A stretch of DNA of 64,000 bases. Source: Phycicoccus sp. M110.8. Its GTDB lineage: Bacteria; Actinomycetota; Actinomycetes; Actinomycetales; Dermatophilaceae. The stretch covers positions 2,232,001 through 2,296,000 of the forward strand of contig NZ_JAWDIC010000001.1 in the NCBI RefSeq assembly GCF_032464895.1, given 5' to 3'. How positions within the stretch are numbered: position 1 is the first letter of the stretch; each line of letters begins with the position of its first letter. Positions 20,541 to 28,299 of this stretch are shown piece by piece. A program made the position numbers and the translations under genes. Under the pieces are notes generated by a model that searched no databases, was not told the origin of the DNA, and saw only the letters and a program-made list of their open reading frames with translations.

Positions 20541-21278
20541 TCAGCCGACCTGCGCGGCGATGCCGTCCAGGATCGTCCGCAGCCCGAAGTCGAGCTCGCT
20601 GGCGAAGAAGTCCTCCGGCTCGCTGGGGTCCATCGCCTCGGCGGCGCCGGAGAGCAGGTGCGGGAACCGGGCCGGGTCGGCGAGGGCCTGCAGGTTCTGC
20701 GGGTAGGAGTCGCCGCCGGTCCGCGCCTCTCCTCCTGCGCTGAGGAAGCCGAGCTGCAGCGACTGGCGGATGTGCTGCTGGACGAATCCGTCGAGCAGCA
20801 GCAGTGACGAGAACCGTTGCTGCGACGACAGCGTCGTCGGCGTGAAGGCCTGCAGCCCGCACTCGGTCCACAGCGCCGTGTTGGGGGTCGCCGGGGGTTC
20901 GGCGAGCGGCACCAGGACGCTCCACGGGTGCTCGAGCCGGCGGGCCGCGATGGCCCGGGCCCAGCGCTCGAGCCGGCCGCGCCAGCCACCCCTGGCCGTG
21001 GTCGCCATGTCGGGCTTCCCGTATGCCGTGTCGAGCATGACCGCGAACAGCTCGTCCTTGGAGTCGACGTACCGGTACAGCGACATGGTGGTCAGGCCGA
21101 GCGATTCCGCCACGGCCTTCATCGAGACCCCGGCCAGCCCGTCACGGTCGGCGATGGCGACGGCCGCCCGGCCGATCTCCTCGATGCTGCGCCCCGGCTT
21201 AGGGCCGCGACGGCCGCCCTCCTCCACGCCCCACATCAGGCGCAGGTAGCGGGGCGCGGTGGCCGGCGTCGACGTCAT
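20541..21278 (-). CDS. TetR family regulator of the adjacent MFS gene
   Basis: A 245-residue TetR protein: helix-turn-helix V-S-M-K-A-V-A-E-S-L-G-L-T-T-M-S-L-Y-R-Y near residues 50-70 and a C-terminal domain of the TetR_C_1 kind. It is divergent from the DHA2 efflux gene at 21380, with a GTGTACA inverted repeat between them. By analogy with other divergent TetR/efflux pairs it should repress both genes until a drug binds. Confidence 0.88.
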   Translation of the reverse strand: MTSTPATAPRYLRLMWGVEEGGRRGPKPGRSIEEIGRAAVAIADRDGLAGVSMKAVAESLGLTTMSLYRYVDSKDELFAVMLDTAYGKPDMATTARGGWRGRLERWARAIAARRLEHPWSVLVPLAEPPATPNTALWTECGLQAFTPTTLSSQQRFSSLLLLDGFVQQHIRQSLQLGFLSAGGEARTGGDSYPQNLQALADPARFPHLLSGAAEAMDPSEPEDFFASELDFGLRTILDGIAAQVG

Positions 21279-21334
21279 GCGGGGAGTCTAGGGCAGAACT
21301 GCTTGCACCATACACATTTGAGGTCTACCTTTCC

Positions 21335-21365
21335 GTGTACAACATCAACAGTATGCGATGTACAC
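21335..21365. promoter_or_regulatory. Inverted repeat in the TetR/MFS intergenic region
   Basis: GTGTACA (21335-21341) and TGTACAC (21359-21365) are perfect 7-bp arms, with partly matching CAT/ATG bases inside. The site ends 14 bases before the MFS start codon and is a likely operator of the divergent TetR protein. Confidence 0.65.
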
Positions 21366-21379
21366 AGACAGGAGTGCCC

Positions 21380-23017
21380 ATGTCCAGCTCGCCCACGCTC
21401 CCCGAGGAGCAGCACACGCCGGCAGCAGCCCCCACCAGCCCGCCGGGCCACGGAGAGGTCGCGGGTCGCAGGGAGTGGGTCGCGCTCGCGGTGCTCTGCC
21501 TTCCTCTGCTCGTCGCGTCGATGGACGTGTCGGTCCTGTTCTTCGCGGTCCCCTCGATCGCCCGGGAGCTGCACCCGAGCGCCACGCAGATGCTCTGGGT
21601 CTTCGACGTCTACGGCTTCGTCCTGGCGGGGCTGCTCCTCACGATGGGGGCCGTCGGCGACCGCATCGGGCGGCGGCGGTTGCTGCTCCTCGGTGCGGCG
21701 ACCTTCTCTGCGGCGTCCCTCGTCGCGGCACACGCCTCGTCGGCTGCGACTCTCATCGGGGCCCGCGCGCTGCTCGGGGTCGGGGGTGCGACCCTCATGC
21801 CGTCGACCCTCGCGCTGGTCCGCAACCTCTTCACCCGTGAGTCCGACCGCGCCAAGGCCGTGGCGGTCTGGAGTGCGGTGCTGTCGAGCGGTGTCGGCCT
21901 GGGTCCCGTCGTGGGGGGTCTGCTGCTCGAGCACTTCTGGTGGGGATCGGTCTTCCTCGTCAACGTCCCCGTCATGGCCCTCCTGCTGGTCCTCGGACCC
22001 CTCCTGCTGCCGGAGTCCCGAGTGACCGTCCGGCGGCCGCTCGACCTGCCCAGCGTCGCGATGTCGCTCCTGGCAGTGCTCTCCGTCGTCTACGCGGTGA
22101 AGTCCACCGCGGCCGAGGGCTGGTCGGTGCGCGCGACCGGCCTCGGGCTCCTGGGGCTGGGGGTCGGCGCGCTGTTCGTGCTGCGTCAACGCCGGATCGC
22201 CCACCCGCTGGTGGACCCGGCGCTCTTCCGCGACCGGCGCGTCGGGGGAGCGGTGGCGGTCAACGTCGCCGGCACCTTCGGCGTCATGGGCAACGCCATC
22301 GTCCTGACGCAGTACCTCCAGAGCGTCCTCGGCATGAGCCCGCTGCGGGCGGCGCTCTGGGGCCTCGTGCCGTCCGTGGCCGTCGCGGCGGCAGCACCGA
22401 CGGCCGCGACCGTGGCCGGCCGCGTGGGGCGTGCCCGCGTCATGGCGCTCGGGTTCGCCGTTGCCGCAGCCGGGTTCGCGATCCTCACAACGGTCGGGTC
22501 GGGCAGTCCCCTGGCGGTGGTGCTCGTGGGAGCCGGCGTCGTGGCGATCGGGACGGTGGCCGTCCTCACGCTCGTCACGGACTACGTGCTCGGCGTCGCA
22601 CCCGCCGAGCGGGCCGGTGCCGTGTCGGGCCTGTTCGAGACCACGAGCGAGCTCGGCGGGGCGCTCGGGATCGCCCTCCTCGGGAGCATCCTCGCCGCCG
22701 GGTACCGGGCCCACATCGACGAGCTGCTCCCCGCAGGGCTGGCGCCCGGTGCCCGCATCGCCGCCCACGACGGGCTCGCCGGCGCACTGGCGACGGCGGG
22801 ACAGCTGCCCCGTTGGGCGGCGCGCGCGGTCGCCGAGGCCGGCCGCACGGCATACCTCTCGGGGATGCGGACCACGGAGGTCGTCGCAGCGGTGGCCATG
22901 CTCGCCATGGCGCTGCTCACCCGCCACCTCCTGCGCGGCGACGAGGGGACCGGGAGCCGCAGCGCGGACGCGGTGGACGACGAGCGCGCGGCGTCGCTTG
23001 ACCCTCACGCGGCGTGA
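21380..23017 (+). CDS. DHA2-family MFS drug efflux transporter
   Basis: A 545-residue permease with 14 predicted helices, resembling QacA/SmvA-type antiporters: S-M-D-V-S-V-L-F-F-A-V-P-S in helix 1, D-V-Y-G-F-V-L-A-G in helix 2, then G-D-R-I-G-R-R-R. Asp in helix 1 is the usual site of proton or cation coupling. ATG 21380 is preceded by AGGAG. It is divergent from a TetR gene and followed directly by a MerR-TipAS regulator whose operator lies across this gene's stop codon, so the region is a drug-response module. Confidence 0.9.
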   Translation: MSSSPTLPEEQHTPAAAPTSPPGHGEVAGRREWVALAVLCLPLLVASMDVSVLFFAVPSIARELHPSATQMLWVFDVYGFVLAGLLLTMGAVGDRIGRRRLLLLGAATFSAASLVAAHASSAATLIGARALLGVGGATLMPSTLALVRNLFTRESDRAKAVAVWSAVLSSGVGLGPVVGGLLLEHFWWGSVFLVNVPVMALLLVLGPLLLPESRVTVRRPLDLPSVAMSLLAVLSVVYAVKSTAAEGWSVRATGLGLLGLGVGALFVLRQRRIAHPLVDPALFRDRRVGGAVAVNVAGTFGVMGNAIVLTQYLQSVLGMSPLRAALWGLVPSVAVAAAAPTAATVAGRVGRARVMALGFAVAAAGFAILTTVGSGSPLAVVLVGAGVVAIGTVAVLTLVTDYVLGVAPAERAGAVSGLFETTSELGGALGIALLGSILAAGYRAHIDELLPAGLAPGARIAAHDGLAGALATAGQLPRWAARAVAEAGRTAYLSGMRTTEVVAAVAMLAMALLTRHLLRGDEGTGSRSADAVDDERAASLDPHAA

Positions 23018-23028
23018 GGCGCCACAGT
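22998..23028 (+). promoter_or_regulatory. MerR-type promoter with dyad operator
   Basis: TTGACC (22998-23003) and CACAGT (23023-23028) are 19 bp apart, the stretched spacing typical of MerR-activated promoters. The spacer holds the dyad CTCACGC-G-GCGTGAG (23004-23018). The -10 ends six bases before ATG 23035, so the mRNA should be leaderless. The dyad contains the TGA stop of the MFS gene. Confidence 0.75.
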
Positions 23029-23034
23029 GGTGCC

Positions 23035-23814
23035 ATGACCACGAGGACGGGGCAGGAGCTGCTGACGGTGGGCCAGGTGGCCGACGAGCTCGGCGTCACG
23101 GTGCGCACGCTGCACCACTACGACGAGATCGGGCTGGTCGAGCCGAGCGAGCGGTCGCGGGCCGGGTACCGGCTCTACACCGCGGACGACCTGACCCGGC
23201 TGCAGCACGTCGTGGTCTACCGGCGGCTGGGGTTCGGGCTCGAGGAGGTCCGGCTGCTGCTGGACCACCCAGAGGGCGTGGAGAAGCACCTGCGCCGCCA
23301 GCGGGCAGCGGTCGCCGAGCGGCTCGAGGAGATGCGCGAGCTCGTGGCGGCCATCGACAAGGCACTGGAGAGAGAGGGGTCAGGCATGAGGCTGACGAAG
23401 GAGGAGCAGAGGGAGCTGTTCGGCGAGGGGTACTCCGACGAGTACGCCGCCGAGGCCGAGGAGCGGTGGGGCGACACCGACGCGTGGAGGCAGTCGCAGG
23501 ACCGCACGGGCCGGTACTCCAAGGAGGACTGGGTCCAGGTCAAGGCCGAGGCGGACGCGCTCAACGAGGCGTTCGTGGCGGCCAAGCGCGCCGGCCTGGC
23601 GCCGGACAGCACCGAGGCGATGGACGCGGCCGAGGCGCACCGGCGCCACATCCACGACCGGTTCTACGACCTGTCGCACGAGTTCCACCGCGGGCTCGGC
23701 GACATGTACGTGGCGGACCCGCGGTTCACCAGGACCTACGAGGACCTGGAGCCGGGGCTGGCGCAGTACGTCCGCGACGCCATCCACGCGAACGCCGACC
23801 GGCACGCCGGGTGA
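23035..23814 (+). CDS. MerR family regulator with TipAS antibiotic-recognition domain
   Basis: A 259-residue protein. N-terminal MerR helix-turn-helix (V-G-Q-V-A-D-E-L-G-V-T-V-R-T-L-H-H-Y-D) in residues 10-75, a dimerisation coiled coil to about 115, then a helical TipAS domain. TipAL-type regulators bind thiopeptide or other bulky antibiotics and activate their own promoter. ATG 23035 is chosen because the predicted promoter ends just before it; GTG 23014 is in frame but lies inside the operator. Confidence 0.88.
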   Translation: MTTRTGQELLTVGQVADELGVTVRTLHHYDEIGLVEPSERSRAGYRLYTADDLTRLQHVVVYRRLGFGLEEVRLLLDHPEGVEKHLRRQRAAVAERLEEMRELVAAIDKALEREGSGMRLTKEEQRELFGEGYSDEYAAEAEERWGDTDAWRQSQDRTGRYSKEDWVQVKAEADALNEAFVAAKRAGLAPDSTEAMDAAEAHRRHIHDRFYDLSHEFHRGLGDMYVADPRFTRTYEDLEPGLAQYVRDAIHANADRHAG

Positions 23815-23844
23815 CCCGACCCCGACGCGCCTAGGCTCGGTCCG

Positions 23845-24444
23845 GTGAGCACCACCGGACCGAGCCTCGCGTCGTTGACGTGGCCCCTGCGGACCGAGCG
23901 GATGTCGTTGCGGCCCATCACCCACGACGACGTCGACGCCGTGCTCGAGTACCGCTCGCGCGAGGACGTCGCGCGGTACCTCACCCGCGCGGCCCTGGGG
24001 CGCGAGGACGTGCGCGACCGCGTCACCCGGTTCGCCGAGCGTGGCCGCCCCGGACACCCGGAGCCGGGGCTGGGACTGGTCGCCGAGCTCGAGGGCCGCG
24101 TCGTGGCGGATCTGTCGCTGCGGCTCGAACCCGATGACAACGGGATGTGGCTGGCCGTGCTCGGCTACGCCGTGCACCCGGACGTCGCCGGCCGAGGGGT
24201 GGCGACAGAGCTGGTCCGCGCGCTGGTGCGGCTGAGCTTCGCCGACCTGCACCTCGCGATGGTCACCGCCGACGTGTTCGCCCCCCACCGTGCCTCGCAG
24301 CGGGTGCTGGAGAAGGCCGGCTTCCGCGTCGTGGCTCGGGTGCCGGCGGGCAGCAAGGGCGACGGCGAGCCGCGGCTGGACGACCTCGTGTATGCCGTGA
24401 CCGCCGCCGAGTGGGCCGCCCACGCAGGCGCCGCCAAGGGCTGA
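23845..24444 (+). CDS. GNAT N-acetyltransferase, RimJ/RimL type
   Basis: A 199-residue acetyltransferase: start L-R-T-E-R-M-S-L-R-P-I-T as in RimJ/RimL, and a pyrophosphate-binding segment A-G-R-G-V-A-T-E-L-V-R-A-L matching Q/RxxGxG/A. It transfers acetyl from acetyl-CoA to an amine; the target may be a protein N-terminus, an antibiotic or a small molecule. A TAGGCT -10 ends eight bases before the GTG, suggesting a leaderless message. Confidence 0.85.
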   Translation: MSTTGPSLASLTWPLRTERMSLRPITHDDVDAVLEYRSREDVARYLTRAALGREDVRDRVTRFAERGRPGHPEPGLGLVAELEGRVVADLSLRLEPDDNGMWLAVLGYAVHPDVAGRGVATELVRALVRLSFADLHLAMVTADVFAPHRASQRVLEKAGFRVVARVPAGSKGDGEPRLDDLVYAVTAAEWAAHAGAAKG

Positions 24445-24472
24445 TGCCGCGCGACCCGCTGACCCACCGGGC

Positions 24473-24509
24473 GGTGTGCCGCGTGGCCGAGCCGGCCACG
24501 CGGCATACC
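24473..24509 (+). terminator. Hairpin terminator with one octamer and one diverged copy
   Basis: A 16-bp stem (GGTGTGCCGCGTGGCC against GGCCACGCGGCATACC, one G-U pair) with a five-base loop, after the acetyltransferase gene. The right arm contains CGGCATAC; the left arm has the related GTGTGCCG. Confidence 0.75.
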
Positions 24510-24550
24510 GCTGTCCGGGGGTTGTCCGCCGCCTGGCCTAGGCTCGGGAC

Positions 24551-25168
24551 GTGACCGACGGACTCTTCATCGCCTTCGAGGGGGGAGACGGGGCGGGGAA
24601 GTCCACCCAGGTGGCCCTGCTCCGTGACGCGTTCGAGGCTGCCGGCCGCACCGTGCTCGTCACGCGCCAGCCCGGGGGCACGCCGCTGGGGCGCGAGATC
24701 CGCGACCTCGTCCTGCACGGCGACCACGTCTCGCCGCGTGCCGAGGCGCTGCTGTTCGCCGCCGACAAGGCGCACCACGTCGAGCAGGTCATCACGCCGG
24801 CACTTGCCGCGGGCGACGTGGTCCTCACCGACCGCTACACCGACTCCTCCGTGGCCTACCAGGGGGCCGGCCGCGAGCTCGGCGCCCAGGAGATCCACGA
24901 CCTCAACATGTGGGCGGTCGACGACCTCGTCCCCGACCTCACCGTCGTCGTCGACGTCTCCGCGCAGGAGGGCCGCCGCCGCCGCGGTGAGGTGCACGAC
25001 CGGCTCGAGTCCGAGCAGGACGACTTCCACGAGGCGATCCGGGCCCACTACCTCGCCATGGCGCAGGGCAACCCGCAGCGCTACCTCGTCGTCGACGGCA
25101 CGCTGCCGCCCGAGGACGTCCACGCGGCTGTCGTGCAGCGGCTGCGGTCGATGGGGGCCCTGCCGTGA
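24551..25168 (+). CDS. tmk: Thymidylate kinase
   Basis: A 205-residue enzyme that phosphorylates dTMP to dTDP. P-loop F-E-G-G-D-G-A-G-K-S-T-Q near residues 7-18, the D-R-Y motif in L-T-D-R-Y-T-D-S-S-V-A-Y-Q-G, and a LID region rich in Arg. Start is GTG, directly after a TAGGCT -10 (24539-24544) six bases upstream. Its stop overlaps holB by GTGA, the usual tmk-holB pairing of actinobacteria. Confidence 0.96.
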   Translation: MTDGLFIAFEGGDGAGKSTQVALLRDAFEAAGRTVLVTRQPGGTPLGREIRDLVLHGDHVSPRAEALLFAADKAHHVEQVITPALAAGDVVLTDRYTDSSVAYQGAGRELGAQEIHDLNMWAVDDLVPDLTVVVDVSAQEGRRRRGEVHDRLESEQDDFHEAIRAHYLAMAQGNPQRYLVVDGTLPPEDVHAAVVQRLRSMGALP

Positions 25169-26313
25169 CGGTCTGGCGCGACGTCATCGGCCAGGAGTCC
25201 GCGATCGAGACGCTGCAGCGCGCGGTGGACTCGCCGGCGGCGATGACGCACGCCTGGCTCTTCACCGGGCCGCCGGGGTCGGGTCGGTCCAACGCGGCGC
25301 GCGCGTTCGCGGCTGCGCTGCAGTGCCGCCAAGGCGGCTGCGGGGAGTGCCGCGAGTGCCGCACCGCCCTCGACGGCACCCACGCCGACGTCGACGTCGT
25401 GGCGACCGAGGGCCTGTCGATCAAGGTCTCCCACGTCCGAGAGCTCGTCCAGCTGGCCCAGCTGCGGCCGTCGGTCGGTGCGTGGCGGATCATCATCATC
25501 GAGGACGCCGACCGGCTCACCGCGTTCACCGACGCGCCGGCCAACGCGCTGCTCAAGGCGCTCGAGGAGCCCACGCCACGCACCGTGTGGCTGCTGTGCG
25601 CGCCGTCGGTCGAGGACGTCATCATCACCATCCGCTCGCGCTCGCGGCACGTGCGGCTGCGCACGCCCCCGGTCGAGGCGGTTGCCGAGCTGCTCCACCG
25701 TCGCGACGGCGTCGAGATGCCCATGGCCCTGTATGCCGCGCGTGCGGCACAGTGCCACGTCGGCCTCGCCCGGCGGCTGGCGCGCGACGAGGGGGCGCGG
25801 ATCCGCCGACGGGACGTCGTCTCGCTCGCGGGCAGGATCCACGGGGTGGGCGACGCCGTCGGCGCGGCCGAGGACCTCAAGTCGATCGCCGACGAGGAGA
25901 CGGCCGCGGCGACCACGGAGCGCGACGCCGCGGAGCGCCAGCGGCTGATGGAGGTGCTGGGCGCCGACCCGACGGCGCGCACCCAGCCGCCCCACATCCG
26001 CAGCCAGCTCGCCGGCCTCGAGCGCGAGCAGAAGGCCCGCGCCACCCGGCACTCGCGTGACGTCCTCGACCGCTCGCTGGTCGACCTGCTGTCGGTCTAC
26101 CGCGACGCCATGGTGCTGCACTCCGGTGCGAGCATCGGCCTGGTCAACCAGGACAACCTGCCTGCGGTGCAGGCACTCGCCCGGTCGATGTCGTCCGAGC
26201 AGCTGCTCCAGGCCATGGACGCGATCGGCACCGCCCGCGAGCGGATCGGGCTCAACGTCGCGCCCCTGCTCGCGCTCGAGGCGATGGCCATCTCGCTGCG
26301 CGTTCCGCGCTGA
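25165..26313 (+). CDS. holB: DNA polymerase III subunit delta'
   Basis: A 382-residue clamp-loader subunit. The N-terminal AAA+ domain has a degenerate Walker A (G-P-P-G-S-G-R-S-N, Lys replaced by Arg), as expected of delta', which does not hydrolyse ATP. A four-cysteine zinc module is visible as C-R-Q-G-G-C-G-E-C-R-E-C. Start overlaps the tmk stop. Works with DnaX and delta to load the beta clamp. Confidence 0.95.
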   Translation: MTVWRDVIGQESAIETLQRAVDSPAAMTHAWLFTGPPGSGRSNAARAFAAALQCRQGGCGECRECRTALDGTHADVDVVATEGLSIKVSHVRELVQLAQLRPSVGAWRIIIIEDADRLTAFTDAPANALLKALEEPTPRTVWLLCAPSVEDVIITIRSRSRHVRLRTPPVEAVAELLHRRDGVEMPMALYAARAAQCHVGLARRLARDEGARIRRRDVVSLAGRIHGVGDAVGAAEDLKSIADEETAAATTERDAAERQRLMEVLGADPTARTQPPHIRSQLAGLEREQKARATRHSRDVLDRSLVDLLSVYRDAMVLHSGASIGLVNQDNLPAVQALARSMSSEQLLQAMDAIGTARERIGLNVAPLLALEAMAISLRVPR

Positions 26314-26340
26314 CGCCGGGGCCTGTGTAGCGTCACCACC

Positions 26341-27882
26341 ATGACGGTGCGGCGACTCCCGCTCGTCGCCGGCGTCCTGGCGCTGGCGACCGGCCTCTCA
26401 GGATGCTCACTGCTCGAGGGGGACCCCAACTCCGCCCCCGAGCCGAGCGTCACCATCTCGCGCACCCCGCCGCAGGGGTCCGAGGCGTTGGCGAAGTTCT
26501 ACGCGCAGCCGCTCTCGTGGCAGGGCTGCGGCACCGGCCAGTGCGCGGAGCTCACCGTGCCCCTCGACTACGCCAAGCCCGACGGCGAGACGATCAAGCT
26601 CAGCGTGCTGCGGATGCGCGCCACGAGGCCGAAGGAGCGGCTCGGGTCGCTCGTGGTGAACCCCGGCGGCCCCGGCGGCTCCGGCGTGGACTACGCCCGG
26701 GCGGCGGACTTCATCGTGGGCAAGCCGGTGCGCCAGCGGTTCGACGTCGTGGGCTTCGACCCCCGCGGCGTGCAGCGGTCCAACCCGGTCCAGTGCCTGC
26801 CGGACCCCCAGATGGACACCTTCCTCGGCCAGGACCCCACGCCCGACAACGCCGGCGAGGAGAAGGCGTTCATGGCCTCCGGCGCCGAGTTCGGCAAGGC
26901 CTGCGTCGCCAACACCGGCCCGCTCGCCGCGCACGTCTCGACCGTCGACGCCGCCAAGGACATGGACATCCTGCGGTCGGCCCTCGGCGACGCCAAGCTC
27001 AACTACCTCGGCAAGTCCTACGGCACCTTCCTCGGTGCCACGTATGCCGGCCTGTTCCCGAAGCTGGTCGGCCGCTTCGTCCTCGACGGCGTCGTGCCGC
27101 CGGACGCGACCCCCGAGGAGCTCGCGCTCGGCCAGGCCGAGGGCTTCGAGCGGGCGACCCGTGCCTGGGCCGGCTCGTGCGTCGAGGAGGGCGGCTGCCC
27201 GCTCGGCTCGTCGGTCGATGCCGTCATGGCGTCGCTGCGTGCGCTGCTCAAGCAGCTCGACTCCCAGCCGATCCCGGTGCGCGGCGACGTCAGGGTCACC
27301 CAGCTCACCGAGGGCTGGGCGGCCACCGGTGTGGCCCAGGCGATGTACGACCAGGGCCAGTGGTCGACGCTGACCGACGCGCTCGGCAAGGCCCAGGCGG
27401 GCGACGGCACCGCATTGATGGACCTCGCCGACGCGTACGCGACCCGCGACAAGTCGGGGCGGTACACCTCGAACCTGCTCGAGGCGTACTACGCAGTCAC
27501 CTGCCTCGACGACCCGGACTCGCCCGACCCGGCGACGTACGAGGCGCGGGCGAAGTCGTTCACCGCGAAGGCGCCGACCTGGGGGCCGTTCATGGCCTGG
27601 GGGAGCGCGCCGTGCGGCGAGTGGCCGGTGAAGTCCGACGCCAAGCCGCACAAGATCAGCGCCGAGGGCAGCGGGCCCATCGTGGTCATCGGCACGACCC
27701 GTGACCCGGCGACGCCGTACGAGGGCTCGGTGCGCCTGCGCGACCAGCTCGCCAACGGGCGGCTCATCACCTTCGACGGCGACGGGCACACGGCATACGG
27801 GCGCTCGAACAGTTGCGTGGACAACGCCGTCAACGACTACTACACGCAGGGGAAGGCGCCGGCCGACAACACGAAGTGCTGA
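26341..27882 (+). CDS. Secreted alpha/beta hydrolase lipoprotein, TAP-like
   Basis: A 513-residue exported hydrolase related to the Streptomyces tripeptidyl aminopeptidase/SlpD group. Signal sequence with lipobox L-S-G-C (Cys22); nucleophile elbow G-K-S-Y-G-T with Ser226; oxyanion region N-P-G-G-P-G-G-S-G; Asp in T-R-D-P-A-T-P-Y and His in D-G-D-G-H-T-A-Y-G within the TAP-like C-terminal domain. It probably trims peptides outside the cell. A TAGCGT -10 seven bases before the ATG predicts a leaderless mRNA. The same gene lies beside holB and tRNA-Thr in many related genomes, from memory. Confidence 0.9.
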   Translation: MTVRRLPLVAGVLALATGLSGCSLLEGDPNSAPEPSVTISRTPPQGSEALAKFYAQPLSWQGCGTGQCAELTVPLDYAKPDGETIKLSVLRMRATRPKERLGSLVVNPGGPGGSGVDYARAADFIVGKPVRQRFDVVGFDPRGVQRSNPVQCLPDPQMDTFLGQDPTPDNAGEEKAFMASGAEFGKACVANTGPLAAHVSTVDAAKDMDILRSALGDAKLNYLGKSYGTFLGATYAGLFPKLVGRFVLDGVVPPDATPEELALGQAEGFERATRAWAGSCVEEGGCPLGSSVDAVMASLRALLKQLDSQPIPVRGDVRVTQLTEGWAATGVAQAMYDQGQWSTLTDALGKAQAGDGTALMDLADAYATRDKSGRYTSNLLEAYYAVTCLDDPDSPDPATYEARAKSFTAKAPTWGPFMAWGSAPCGEWPVKSDAKPHKISAEGSGPIVVIGTTRDPATPYEGSVRLRDQLANGRLITFDGDGHTAYGRSNSCVDNAVNDYYTQGKAPADNTKC

Positions 27883-27963
27883 GCCCTCGGGCCGCCGCCG
27901 TGGGCCGCCGCCCCGGTCGCGCGAGGGCGCCGACAGGTGCTCGGGGAGGCGATCCGGAGCCGG

Positions 27964-27993
27964 TTCGGAAAATGCCCGGCGCATCCGTATACT
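27964..27993 (+). promoter_or_regulatory. Promoter of the tRNA-Thr gene
   Basis: TTCGGA (27964-27969) and TATACT (27988-27993) with an 18-bp spacer, 25 bases before the mature tRNA. TATACT is one of the best -10 matches in the window. Confidence 0.7.
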
Positions 27994-28018
27994 CGACCTC
28001 CGTGCCCGATGGGCACCT

Positions 28019-28095
28019 GCCGCCTTAGCTCAGTCGGCCAGAGCGATTCACTCGTAATGAATAGGTCAAGGGTTCGATTCCCTTAGGCGGCTCCA
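28019..28095 (+). tRNA. tRNA-Thr, anticodon CGT, CCA encoded
   Basis: Acceptor arms GCCGCCT (28019-28025) and AGGCGGC (28085-28091) pair fully. The anticodon stem ATTCA/TGAAT holds the loop CTCGTAA, giving anticodon CGT for ACG codons. The T loop GGTTCGATTCC is standard, and CCA follows the discriminator at 28093-28095. Confidence 0.97.
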
Positions 28096-28100
28096 CCAGA

Positions 28101-28127
28101 CGCCCCCCGGCTCGCCGGGGGGCGTTT
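28101..28127 (+). terminator. Intrinsic terminator of tRNA-Thr
   Basis: A 10-bp stem CGCCCCCCGG/CCGGGGGGCG with loop CTCG followed by TTT. It is the clearest classical terminator in the window. Confidence 0.92.
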
Positions 28128-28190
28128 CTGCTGTGTTGGCACCAGGCGACGTGGTGTCGCTGGCACCCGCGCCGTGCGGGCGGCGGGGCG

Positions 28191-28207
28191 TCATCCGACG
28201 CGGATGA
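28191..28207 (+). promoter_or_regulatory. TCATCC-N5-GGATGA operator candidate, site 1
   Basis: A perfect 6-bp dyad with 5-bp spacer, 92 bp before the DUF1254 gene. The same 17-bp architecture recurs upstream of four other genes of the 28-43 kb block. Confidence 0.55.
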
Positions 28208-28235
28208 TGGCGGCCGGCCCGGTCGCTGCGAGTGT

Positions 28236-28280
28236 TGGTGGCGGTCCAGCGCGGGCTCCGACCGCGCTGGACCGCCACCA
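28236..28280. repeat. Perfect 18-bp inverted repeat in a 5' leader
   Basis: TGGTGGCGGTCCAGCGCG and its exact complement flank a 9-base loop. It ends about 20 bases before the DUF1254 start, just upstream of its GGCAGGAG ribosome site, so it could be a leader hairpin that controls translation or a transcription stop. Confidence 0.7.
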
Positions 28281-28299
28281 GGCTGGCAGGAGAGATGCC

